Source of the DNA: Bacteroidia bacterium
GTDB lineage: Bacteria > Bacteroidota > Bacteroidia > Bacteroidales > Rikenellaceae
NCBI GenBank assembly: GCA_025999315.1
Contig: BNXD01000023.1
Location: 1-22,556, forward strand
Reading direction: 5' to 3'
DNA length: 22,556 nucleotides
Under the pieces are notes generated by a model, which was not told the DNA's origin, searched no databases, and worked only from the letters and a program-made list of their open reading frames with translations. Both the position numbers and the translations under genes were made by a program. This document shows, in pieces, positions 7,882 through 14,482 of this stretch. Positions within the stretch are counted from its first letter, which is position 1. Each line of letters begins with the position of its first letter.

Positions 7882-8406
7882 CTACCTGGGGGTTTTGGCC
7901 GGAGCGGTGGAGCCTGCCGGGGCTGAGTTTTTTGCGGGGAGGCTCGTCGTGGTTTTGACGGCGGCCGGAGTTGGCGATGCGGTCGCGGTTTTTGTGGCCC
8001 TTTGTTCGTGATAGTTCTTGTCTATCAGTATTTTGCGTGTCTGGTCGGGGGAGATGATCGCCTGCAGTTTCTGGTTGTGAGTGGCGGTGATCTGCTCGTT
8101 GCGGGTCTTCTTCTCCTGGGGCGAGAGCTTGCTTCTGCGCACTTTCAGCCGTTCGATGGCTGTGGCGTTCTGCAGCTCTTTGTAGCGGACGACCTGCTCG
8201 GGGTTCATGCCGTAGCGCTCTTTCAGGCGACGGTCGAAGTTGCCTGCCTGCTGCTGCGTCAGGCCATACTTAGAGGTGAGGGTGGCATGCAGCTCGCTGC
8301 GTTTTTGCTCTTTTGGTTTGGGATTTTTGGGCGCTCCGCTTGCGCCCGATATGGTGAGACGGCCGACCGTAAGGGTCGTTAATAATAGCAGGTTAAATTG
8401 TCTCAT
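7882..8406 (-). CDS. exported Spy/CpxP-like helical protein with disordered tail
   Basis: The 174-residue protein has an N-terminal signal (about residues 1-24) and a highly charged helical region (about 30-135). LSPQEKKTRNEQ and, later, ISPDQTRKI resemble the LTxxQ repeats of the Spy/CpxP periplasmic stress-protein family. The last 35 or so residues are rich in Ala, Pro, Thr and Lys and look disordered. A periplasmic chaperone or sensor role is possible but only by resemblance. The start codon at 8404-8406 lies 2 nt from a long inverted repeat (8409-8484), which would also fall in the mRNA leader. The radical SAM gene lies upstream on the same strand. Confidence 0.7.
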   Translation of the reverse strand: MRQFNLLLLTTLTVGRLTISGASGAPKNPKPKEQKRSELHATLTSKYGLTQQQAGNFDRRLKERYGMNPEQVVRYKELQNATAIERLKVRRSKLSPQEKKTRNEQITATHNQKLQAIISPDQTRKILIDKNYHEQRATKTATASPTPAAVKTTTSLPAKNSAPAGSTAPAKTPR

Positions 8407-8408
8407 GG

Positions 8409-8484
8409 GCTTTAATTTTTTGAGGATAAAAGAAAAACCGTATTGAAGATACAGTTTTTTCTTTTATCCCCCCCAAATTAAAGC
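8409..8484 (-). terminator. long imperfect inverted repeat, likely terminator, abutting the next start codon
   Basis: Outer arms GCTTTAATTT (8409-8418) and AAATTAAAGC (8475-8484) are perfectly complementary. Inner arms of 14 nt (8424-8437 with 8456-8469) are also perfect, and GTAT/ATAC closes a 5-nt loop. On the minus strand the inner part gives an A-run, a stem and a T-run, which fits a terminator for the radical SAM gene. Because the whole structure ends 2 nt before the start codon of the Spy-like gene, it would also fold into that mRNA's ribosome-binding region if transcription continued. Confidence 0.75.
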
Positions 8485-8508
8485 TAAAAAAGTCGTGCGA
8501 CTCTGTTT

Positions 8509-9450
8509 TCACCTGCAGAGGTCGCCCTGGAAGGCGTGCCGCTCGCGAAGGCGTTGCTCGAAGCGCGCCAGCAGCTGTTCGTTGCGCACAAGGCCCCACT
8601 GACTGTGGGCCAGAAAACGCGGAGGGGCCTCACCGGCAATCCGTTCGACAATGATGTCGGAGCGGAGGCGGCGTACGATCTCCACACACAGGTCGAGGTA
8701 GTCGTCGAGCGTCCAGTGCGGGTATCGTTCGGGGTGTTCGGTCCAATCGCGCTCCATTGGCGTGTCGCGGAATATCTGCAGTTGGTGGAATTTTATGCTA
8801 TGCAGAGGCAGGATATTGATCGTATCTGTCTGGTCGATAAGCTGCTGTGGCGTTTCGCCCGGCAGGCCGAGGATGAAGTGCGCCCCGGTATGCACGCCGC
8901 GCGAGGCGGTCTGTTCGACGGCGCGGCGTGCACATGCAAAGTCGTGGCCGCGGTTTATAGCCATCAGGGTCATGTCGTTGCACGATTCGATGCCGTATTC
9001 CACCGCTATGTATTTCTTCCGGGCCAGCGCGGCCAGCATGTCGAGTTTGCGACTGTCGACCGTGTCGGGGCGAGTGCCGACAACCATGCCTGCGATCTGA
9101 GGGTGGGCGAGGGCTTCGCCGAACAGCGCTTCGAGCGTTTCGACGGGGGCGTAGGTGTTGGAAAACGATTGAAAATAGGCCAGGTATCCTTCGGCGCGGG
9201 CGTAACGGCGGCGGTGAAATTCGATGCCCTCGTCGATCTGGCGGGTGATGCTTTTGGCCGGGGAGCAGTAGGAGGGGGTGAAGGCGTCGTTGCGGCAGAA
9301 GGTGCACCCGCCGTGGCCCACCGTGCCGTCGCGATTGGGGCATGTCAGAGCGGCGTTGATGGCGACCTTCTGCATCCGTCCCCCGAACGTGCGGGCAAAA
9401 TAGCCCGAGTAGCTGTTAAATGGCCTGTCGTCGCCCCAGGGGTAGGTCAT
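8509..9450 (-). CDS. YhcC-type radical SAM protein (TIGR01212 family)
   Basis: The 313-residue protein is a radical S-adenosylmethionine enzyme of the YhcC group. The cluster-binding cysteines are C37, C49 and C52 in LTCPNRDG...GGCTFC, the CX11CX2C spacing I associate with this group rather than the classical CX3CX2C. Other features are NDAFTPSY (54-61), GTRPDTV, the EYGIES motif and GAHFILGLPGET, all typical of this group. The length is usual. The reaction is not established for the family. It begins at the ATG at 9448-9450; no TAnnTTTG box was found upstream. The hairpin at 8409-8484 probably ends its transcript. Confidence 0.9.
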   Translation of the reverse strand: MTYPWGDDRPFNSYSGYFARTFGGRMQKVAINAALTCPNRDGTVGHGGCTFCRNDAFTPSYCSPAKSITRQIDEGIEFHRRRYARAEGYLAYFQSFSNTYAPVETLEALFGEALAHPQIAGMVVGTRPDTVDSRKLDMLAALARKKYIAVEYGIESCNDMTLMAINRGHDFACARRAVEQTASRGVHTGAHFILGLPGETPQQLIDQTDTINILPLHSIKFHQLQIFRDTPMERDWTEHPERYPHWTLDDYLDLCVEIVRRLRSDIIVERIAGEAPPRFLAHSQWGLVRNEQLLARFEQRLRERHAFQGDLCR

Positions 9451-9621
9451 GATGTGCTGTTTGGGTGATGTTTGTCGGTGAGTTGGGAGCTTGTCGTTGT
9501 GTGTGAGGCCGCCAAATGGCAGATGCGCTCAAGGCGTCCACCGTTGAGCATTTAAAAGGGTGGTTTTTATTCATTACAAAAAGTTCGTGATCTCCGATCG
9601 CCCCACATGGTGCGAAATAAC

Positions 9622-9779
9622 CCCGGCATTGAGTCGAGGCGTTAAGCGAGCGGAGAAGATTGAGCGCCCGACGACGTCACCTGTTTGACGACGTTAGGCC
9701 CCCAGTGGGGACTAAAAGGAGGAGGTTTGGCGTCGTAGCTCAATTTTCTCCAGGCGAGTAGCCGAGGCGAACCGCCGGG
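9622..9779 (+). repeat. left arm of the large inverted repeat
   Basis: This arm is about 90% complementary by eye to 10216-10377, with small length differences. It includes GGCGTTAAGCGAGCGGAGAA and CAATTTTCTCCAGGCGAGTA, whose complements occur in the right arm. Confidence 0.85.
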
Positions 9780-9788
9780 CGGTTTTTC

Positions 9789-9812
9789 GTTCTTTTTGGC
9801 GGCAAAAAGAAC
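9789..9812 (+). repeat. perfect hairpin inside the inverted-repeat element
   Basis: GTTCTTTTTG (9789-9798) pairs perfectly with CAAAAAGAAC (9803-9812) around a GCGG loop, just inside the left arm. It could terminate transcription in either direction. Confidence 0.6.
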
Positions 9813-9818
9813 CGCCCC

Positions 9819-9866
9819 GCGCGTAGTGGATTCAAAAGACCTTTGACAACGGACAAACTTAAAGTC
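9819..9866 (+). repeat. dispersed repeat F, copy 1
   Basis: About 48 nt starting GCGCGTAG and including GACCTTTGACAA, repeated with a few changes at 19166-19213. No coding meaning is visible. Confidence 0.7.
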
Positions 9867-9876
9867 TATGGCGAAA

Positions 9877-9945
9877 CGTTGCATGTCGTTCGGCTTTGCG
9901 TAGCAAAGTCGGCAGCCCGCAGCCGCCCCACGCGGAGGGCTGCAC
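9877..9945 (+). repeat. dispersed hairpin repeat, copy 2
   Basis: Second copy of the repeat at 3304-3371, with the CTTTGC-3 nt-GCAAAG hairpin and the GCGGAGGGCTGCA end kept. It lies in the core of the inverted-repeat element. Confidence 0.7.
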
Positions 9946-10001
9946 TCCTTGCCTGCGGCTTCGTCCCACATCCCCCCGCCGCCTGCGGGCCGCAATGCCA
10001 A

Positions 10002-10101
10002 ACCGAGAGCAGAGTCGAACTTGCTCCACGCCTCGCCTATCTGCAAAAGTAAGGTTTTACAAACGTACAACGACAAACCGAGCGCAGAGTCGAGCTTGCT
10101 C
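10002..10101 (+). repeat. short direct repeats in the element core
   Basis: AAACCGAGAGCAGAGTCGAA near 10002 recurs as AAACCGAGCGCAGAGTCGAG near 10076, each followed by CTTGCTC. Further on, GAGGAGAAAGGCG (about 10130) and GAGGAGCAAGGCG (about 10177) each precede a similar CTTT-rich stretch. This looks like decayed tandem duplication. Confidence 0.6.
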
Positions 10102-10215
10102 GAAAACTCTGCCGAGCGACGAGGAGAAAGGCGGACGTCTTTCTGCCCGCCAACATCAGGAGAAAGGCGAAGCCAACGAGGAGCAAGGCGAGCATCTTTT
10201 TGCGAGCCAACAACA

Positions 10216-10377
10216 CCCGGCGGTTCGCCTCGGCTACTCGCCTGGAGAAAATTGAGCTGCGACGCCAAACCTCCGACTTTTAGTCCCCATGCGGGGCCTA
10301 ACGTCGTCAAACAAGTGGCGTCGCCGGGCGCTCAATCTTCTCCGCTCGCTTAACGCCTCGGCCCAATGCCGGGATTG
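10216..10377 (-). repeat. right arm of the large inverted repeat
   Basis: Inverted copy of 9622-9779. Differences between the arms include changes that would alter amino acids in any reading, so there is no sign that the arms are kept alike for coding reasons. Confidence 0.85.
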
Positions 10378-10638
10378 CTTCGCCCCTCAGGGGAGATCGG
10401 AGAGAATTTTCACTTTTTGGTTATAAAAAACCAATATTTCAAATACACAATGAGTGATAATAGCAGGCTCTATATTAAGATGATAATATCGCATTTCGGC
10501 CTCGAAGAGGCCGGCCCGGCCGCAGTCGCGCTCTGCACCTGCTCCGCTCTGCAGTGTACGAGGGCTGAGGCAACACAAATTCGGCTTTGCGCCCGGCTCG
10601 CACAAAGATTCTCACAAAGATACTCGTCTTTTTGTTGC

Positions 10639-10663
10639 AGAGCGGCTATCTGCCGCTCTTTTT
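10639..10663. terminator. hairpin overlapping the GH10 stop codon
   Basis: AGAGCGGC (10639-10646) pairs with GCCGCTCT (10652-10659) around a 5-nt loop containing the TAG stop codon of the minus-strand GH10 gene (10646-10648). The T-run (10659-10663) follows on the plus strand, so termination is better in that direction. For the GH10 mRNA it is a stable stem at the very end of the coding region. Confidence 0.55.
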
Positions 10664-11956
10664 GTCGGCTTTGGGGGCTTTCGCGGCCTTGGTGGGAGCC
10701 GACTTCGACCCCTTGGCATCTTTTAGGGCGGCGTCTTTTGGGGCGGCCTTTTTCGACGGGCAGGCGGCGGGGGGAACCTTTGGGGCGTGTTCGAGCAGCG
10801 ACCGTTTAATGGACAGGTATACAGGGTCGTCCATGTCGACTTTTCTGGGCCATACGCCGCCGAAATATTTCATCTGTTTGCCCGACAGGTTGCGCGAGCC
10901 CGAGGTGATGTCCCAGAAATTGACCGCTACGGCCCCTTTGCCGAGCTTCTCGAGCGCGGTGTCCATCACCGCCTTGATGGTTACGGCCTGAGCCTGGCGG
11001 TCGTTCTCCCATGTCTGCTGGTTGGGGCAGATCACGTCGAGTTCGGTAACGTGAAACTCGAGTCCGTTGGCATGGCACCAGTCGATCAGATCGCTGATAC
11101 CCTTCTTGTTGGCAGGGTCTTTCTCCCAGCCGAGCGACACGTGGGCCTGCCATCCGAGGCCGTCCACGCGCTGACCGATCAAGCGCAGGTAGAGGATCGT
11201 GTTTTTGATCTTCTCCCAGGCCACGCCGTCCTTGCCGCCGCCGTTCTGGTTGAAGACTTTTTTGATGCTCGGAGCGTACTGGTTGGCCAGCTCGAAGGCT
11301 TTGATGATGTAGATCGGGATGCCCGATTTCTCGTCGAGGCCGATCACCAGCCATGGATTTTGCCAGAAGACGTTCTTGGCCATCGGACCGAACCAGTCGC
11401 CCTTTTTGTAGTACTCGTTGTTGTCGGTGGTGGCCACCGTCTCGTTCACCACGTCCATCCAGCGCACCACATCGCTGTTCTTCTCGAGCTCTTTGGAGAG
11501 CTCGGTCATGTAACGGGTCATCACCGGCAGCAGCTCTTCGGCGGTGTGGTCGAGCCCCTTGGCCCAGACGGAGCACTGGGGCGATACGGGGCCGTGGCAA
11601 CGGACGACCTGACGGTTGCGGCGGGCCAGATCGATCCATTTCATATACTCTTCGTTGCGCCACGGTGCGCCGGGCTCGGAGTAGACCGAGGTCTGTTTGA
11701 AGGCGTTGGCCGGGGTATTGTATGGGAACTCGCTGAGAAACAGCGATAACTTCTCCTCGTTCTTTGCGTCGAGGTACTCCTTGCCCGGTGCGCCGCCCAC
11801 CCAGAAGTTGGCCTCCCTGTAATATTTGTCGATGATCTGGCGGATGGAGAGCGAGAGCTCCTTCTCGTTGATGGTCTTGGTGGCCTCCTGGGCCCGGAGC
11901 GTCCCGGCGGCGCACAGCGCGAGGCCGAGTGTGATGACTGTCAGGTATTTTTTCAT
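10646..11956 (-). CDS. secreted GH10-family endo-xylanase-like glycosidase
   Basis: The 436-residue protein has a signal peptide (about residues 1-23, cleavage near LRAQ) and a GH10 TIM barrel (about 35-390). The likely acid/base is E172 in WMDVVNE and the nucleophile E305 in FHVTELDV, the two GH10 hallmarks. RCHGPVSPQ (119-127) fits the strand that carries the conserved histidine, and NFWDITS (346-352) the barrel end. Such enzymes retain configuration and cut beta-1,4-xylan or related glycans; the exact substrate is not visible. After the barrel comes a Lys/Ala/Pro-rich tail (about 397-436) that is not part of GH10 and looks disordered. The gene has a good promoter at 12022-12052 and stands alone, without SusC/SusD-like partners in view. 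Confidence 0.9.
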   Translation of the reverse strand: MKKYLTVITLGLALCAAGTLRAQEATKTINEKELSLSIRQIIDKYYREANFWVGGAPGKEYLDAKNEEKLSLFLSEFPYNTPANAFKQTSVYSEPGAPWRNEEYMKWIDLARRNRQVVRCHGPVSPQCSVWAKGLDHTAEELLPVMTRYMTELSKELEKNSDVVRWMDVVNETVATTDNNEYYKKGDWFGPMAKNVFWQNPWLVIGLDEKSGIPIYIIKAFELANQYAPSIKKVFNQNGGGKDGVAWEKIKNTILYLRLIGQRVDGLGWQAHVSLGWEKDPANKKGISDLIDWCHANGLEFHVTELDVICPNQQTWENDRQAQAVTIKAVMDTALEKLGKGAVAVNFWDITSGSRNLSGKQMKYFGGVWPRKVDMDDPVYLSIKRSLLEHAPKVPPAACPSKKAAPKDAALKDAKGSKSAPTKAAKAPKADKKSGR

Positions 11957-11957
11957 T

Positions 11958-11972
11958 TTATCTGTTTTTCAT
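11958..11972 (-). other. possible leader micro-ORF before GH10
   Basis: The minus strand reads ATG AAA AAC AGA TAA, with the stop 1 nt before the GH10 ATG. Its surroundings (CCGTCAAACA-N-TATGAAAA) match those of the small ORF start at 16214. It may be a translated leader, a relic, or chance. Confidence 0.3.
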
Positions 11973-12021
11973 AATGTTTGACGGTTTGCCTGTCTTGCCA
12001 TAAAGGGTGAGATCAACCGTA

Positions 12022-12052
12022 CAAACTTATGATATTATTTTTGTTTTTCCAA
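12022..12052 (-). promoter_or_regulatory. Bacteroidetes promoter for the GH10 gene
   Basis: On the minus strand TAAGTTTG (12022-12029) matches the -7 box, and TTG (12050-12052) lies 20 nt upstream where the -33 box is expected. This is the best-formed promoter in the window. The leader would be about 55-60 nt. The rest of 11957-12145 holds a small hairpin, CTGTTG-7 nt-CAACAG (12114-12132), after the FAD oxidoreductase gene. Confidence 0.7.
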
Positions 12053-12145
12053 GAAAAAGTATTGATCTAAATCGATTTTAGAGACAGCGTGGCGCCGAGG
12101 AAGGCCATTGGGCTGTTGTTCATTTCAACAGGTTCGGGATCGCGA

Positions 12146-13711
12146 TCATTTATTATTGTGCGCCTTAAGGTAGCGGGCAGTGGCAAGGGCCGAGCGGTCG
12201 CCGTCGACGGCTGCCGAGATGATGCCTCCGGCGTAACCCGCGCCTTCGCCCGAGGGGAAGAGTCCCTCTATGGCGGGGTGCATCAGGCTCGCCCCATCGC
12301 GCGGTATGCGTACGGGCGACGAGGTGCGCGACTCGACCCCGACGATCTGCGCCTGATCGGTCAGAAAACCGCGCATCCTGCGCCCGAAATCGACAAATCC
12401 ACCGCGTAACGCCTCGGAGATGAACGGTGGCATCCACTGTTCCATCTGCGAGGGGGCGACCCCCGGAGGGTAGGAGGTGCGGGGCAGGGCGGAGGAGGGG
12501 CGCCCCGCGACGAAGTCGGTAAGTCTCTGGGCCGGTGCGATCTGGGCTGCGCCGCCATGTTCGCGCGCCGCCTGCTCGAACTGTTGCCGCAGCACGAGCC
12601 CCGCCAAGGGGCCATGCTGCCCGTCGAGGTGAGCCCAATCCGCGGGACGGATCTCGGCGACGATCCCCGCGTTGGCAAACAGCGAGTTGCGCCCCGAGGT
12701 CGACATGCCGTTGACCACGCTCTCCGAGGCCGAGGTCATGGCCGGGACGATATGGCCCCCCGGGCACATGCAGAACGAGTAGACCCCGCGGCCACCTACC
12801 TGGGCGACAAGCTGGTAGGTGGCCGCGGGCAGATGGTCGCCGCGCGAGGGCAGGCGATACTGTATCGTGTCGATGAGCGTCTGCGGATGTTCGACGCGCA
12901 CCCCCATGGCGAAGGGTTTGGCCTGAAGGGGCACTCCGCGGCGGTGCAGCATCATATAGATGTCGTCGGCCGAGTGGCCCGTGGCGAGGATCACCGCCCG
13001 TCCCTCGATCGTGGTGTCGCCGCAGATCACCCCGAGGCAACGTCCGTCCTTGACGATCAGATCGGTAACGCGCTGCCCGAAACACACCTCGCCTCCGGCC
13101 TCGATGATGGTCTGTCGGATGCGGGCGATGATGCCCGGCAGGCGGTCGGTGCCCACGTGGGGGTGGGCGTCGTAGAGGATCGAGGGGTCGGCGCCGTGTT
13201 GCAGCAGGATATGAAGGGCGCGGTGGTGGTCGCCGCGTTTTTTCGAGCGGGTGAAGAGTTTGCCGTCGGAGAAGGCGCCCGCGCCCCCCTCGCCGAAGGC
13301 GTAGTTCGAGTCGGGGTCGACCTGGCCGTTGCGGTTGATGGCGGCGATGTCCGTTTTGCGGGCGCCGACCTCCTTACCGCGTTCGACCAGAATGGGTTTG
13401 TAGCCCTCCTCGATCAGTCGCAGAGCGGCAAAGAGCCCCGCCGGACCGCATCCGACCACCACCACCGGCGCGGCGTGGTCGACGGGCCGCAGCTCGAGGC
13501 GCACGGGCTCGGGCGGACGCTCGTCGTCGATGAACAGCTCGAGGGTCAGCAGCACCTGCAGTTTGCGGCGGGCGTCGATCGACCGCCGGACTATGCGCGC
13601 CAGGGCGATCTGCCCGGGCTGCACGCCGACCATGCGCGCGGCGAGGGGTATGTAGACCTCCTGCCGGGCGGCTTGCTCGGGTGTGAGGGTCAGGGTCAGT
13701 TCTTTGGGCAT
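12146..13711 (-). CDS. FAD-dependent oxidoreductase (COG2509-like dehydrogenase)
   Basis: The 521-residue protein has a small N-terminal domain (about residues 1-80, with RRSIDARRK near 42-50) followed by a Rossmann FAD-binding site, VVVVGCGPAGLFAALRL (83-99), with VERG at the end of the second strand. Later motifs include NYAFGEGGAGAFSDGKL, AVILATGHSADDIY and SGEGAGYAGGIISAAVDG, the last typical of the C-terminal FAD contact. This layout matches the uncharacterised COG2509 dehydrogenases; the substrate is unknown. I chose the ATG at 13709-13711. A TTG start at 13744 would overlap a TAnnTTTG box (13742-13749), which is better read as the promoter. The gene is single and cytoplasmic. Confidence 0.88.
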   Translation of the reverse strand: MPKELTLTLTPEQAARQEVYIPLAARMVGVQPGQIALARIVRRSIDARRKLQVLLTLELFIDDERPPEPVRLELRPVDHAAPVVVVGCGPAGLFAALRLIEEGYKPILVERGKEVGARKTDIAAINRNGQVDPDSNYAFGEGGAGAFSDGKLFTRSKKRGDHHRALHILLQHGADPSILYDAHPHVGTDRLPGIIARIRQTIIEAGGEVCFGQRVTDLIVKDGRCLGVICGDTTIEGRAVILATGHSADDIYMMLHRRGVPLQAKPFAMGVRVEHPQTLIDTIQYRLPSRGDHLPAATYQLVAQVGGRGVYSFCMCPGGHIVPAMTSASESVVNGMSTSGRNSLFANAGIVAEIRPADWAHLDGQHGPLAGLVLRQQFEQAAREHGGAAQIAPAQRLTDFVAGRPSSALPRTSYPPGVAPSQMEQWMPPFISEALRGGFVDFGRRMRGFLTDQAQIVGVESRTSSPVRIPRDGASLMHPAIEGLFPSGEGAGYAGGIISAAVDGDRSALATARYLKAHNNK

Positions 13712-13741
13712 CGGAATGGGGATTAGCTCTGAATGTCGGCC

Positions 13742-13749
13742 CAAAGGTA
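13742..13749 (-). promoter_or_regulatory. Bacteroidetes -7 box for the FAD oxidoreductase gene
   Basis: On the minus strand this reads TACCTTTG, matching TAnnTTTG, 30 nt upstream of the chosen ATG. Repeat copy A begins 18 nt further upstream, so any -33 element would lie at its edge. Confidence 0.6.
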
Positions 13750-13767
13750 CTCATAAACTATTTAAAT

Positions 13768-13973
13768 CATGTTACCCTCAAGCGAAACGGAGAGATTGAA
13801 GGGTCTCGGCAATGCTGCCATGTCAGTCTTTTTTAGATGCTTCGACTTCGCTCAGCATGACAGGAGATGTAGAGATGGTTGTCTTCGGCTTCCTCCTCGC
13901 GGCTCGGCATAGCTCGAACAAGTTCGACTCTGCCCTCGCTCGCAGCGTCTGGAAGACTTCGCTCAGCATGACA
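13768..13973 (+). repeat. interspersed 200-nt repeat, copy A
   Basis: One of four copies in the same orientation. All share a head (CATGTYACCCT), GATGCTTCGACTTCGCTCAG, a middle containing CTTCGGCTTCCTCCTCGCGG and a tail ending CTTCGCTCAGCATGACA. Copy A lacks the flanking terminal inverted repeat seen in copies C and D. It lies directly upstream of the FAD oxidoreductase promoter. A truncated head (14031-14055) follows before copy B. Apparent short proteins over these copies are artefacts. Confidence 0.9.
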
Positions 13974-14030
13974 TCTTGCTTTACCCGGCATGACATTTTT
14001 CAAAACACTTCTCACTTCTCATTTTTATGC

Positions 14031-14055
14031 CATGTCACCCTGATCGAAATTCTTG
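14031..14055 (+). repeat. truncated head of the interspersed repeat
   Basis: CATGTCACCCTGATCGAAAT matches only the first bases of the repeat head and is followed at once by the intact head of copy B. It looks like a remnant of nested or repeated insertion. Confidence 0.6.
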
Positions 14056-14056
14056 T

Positions 14057-14265
14057 CATGTCACCCTGAGCTTGTCGAAGGGTCTCGGCGATACTGCATG
14101 AGATGCTTCGACTTCGCTCAGCATGACAGGAGATGTAGAGATGGTTGCCTTCGGCTTCCTCCTCGCGGCTCGGCATAGCTCAAACAAGTTTGGCTCTGCC
14201 CTCGCTCGCAGCGTCGGGAAGACTTCGCTCAGCATGACATGGTGAATTTAAACTGCTAATTCGCA
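14057..14265 (+). repeat. interspersed 200-nt repeat, copy B with right terminal repeat
   Basis: Complete repeat core (14057-14239) followed by TAATTCGCA (14257-14265), the right terminal inverted repeat found in copies C and D. No left terminal repeat is visible because copy A and a truncated head lie there instead. Confidence 0.85.
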
Positions 14266-14289
14266 CAAGAAATGGATGGTCTCCACTCC

Positions 14290-14374
14290 GTTTTTCGACT
14301 CCCCGCCCGTCCCCCACCGGCGCTAAAAGCCGCTGCCGGGCGAGGGAGTTGGCGGTTTTGACGGGCAAAACCGC
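14290..14374 (+). repeat. hairpin repeat E, copy 1
   Basis: About 85 nt, close to 90% identical by eye to 19231-19316. It begins GTTTTTCGACTCCCCGCCCG, has a GC-rich fold (ACTCCCCGCCCG with CGGGCGAGGGAGT) and ends in a perfect hairpin, GCGGTTTTG (14352-14360) with CAAAACCGC (14366-14374). Confidence 0.8.
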
Positions 14375-14424
14375 AAAATAAAATTTGCCTACCAATGCCC
14401 CAAAAAATTCGTACTCACAAAAGA

Positions 14425-14456
14425 GAAGGGTTACGGCGCAAATGCCGCAACCCTTC
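14425..14456 (-). terminator. terminator of the fimbrillin-FISUMP gene
   Basis: GAAGGGTT-a-CGGC (14425-14437) pairs with GCCG-c-AACCCTTC (14444-14456) around a 6-nt loop. On the minus strand it is followed by TCTTTTG. It lies 27 nt past the stop codon at 14483. The gene-free stretch 13712-14482 otherwise holds the promoter and repeats listed separately. Confidence 0.75.
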
Positions 14457-14482
14457 CGGTTAAAAAGTATTATATGTCGTTA

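Larger units (their letters stand above)
9576..10418. repeat. non-coding element bounded by a large inverted repeat
   Basis: This roughly 840-nt segment fills most of the gap between the radical SAM gene and the GH10 gene. Its ends are complementary: the best-conserved arms are 9622-9779 and 10216-10377, and weaker matching (CAAAAAGT and TCTCCGATC, and their complements) carries the arms out to about 9576 and 10418. Inside are a hairpin at 9789-9812, two dispersed repeats and several short direct repeats. No transposase or credible gene is present. Readings on either strand give the same low-complexity tail only because the arms are inverted copies. The flanks 9451-9575 and 10419-10645 show no gene; the second contains a perfect GGCCTC-gaa-GAGGCC hairpin at 10498-10512. 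Confidence 0.75.

Noticed and set aside
9642..10353. Open frames on both strands (222 and 134 codons) in the gap between the radical SAM and GH10 genes.
   Set aside because: Their similar C-terminal ends exist only because the DNA is an inverted repeat. The products are low-complexity and cover several other repeats.
10806..11915. Long open frames in other phases within the GH10 gene (320-369 codons on both strands).
   Set aside because: They are Arg/His/Gly-rich shadows of a gene with clear GH10 catalytic motifs.
12138..12147. GATCGCGATC palindrome at the end of the FAD oxidoreductase gene as a regulatory site.
   Set aside because: It is only 10 nt, overlaps the stop codon, and such palindromes are frequent by chance in GC-rich DNA.
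13712..13744. An 11-codon N-terminal extension of the FAD oxidoreductase from a TTG.
   Set aside because: The TTG is part of a TAnnTTTG promoter box, and the family-like sequence begins at the ATG at 13711.
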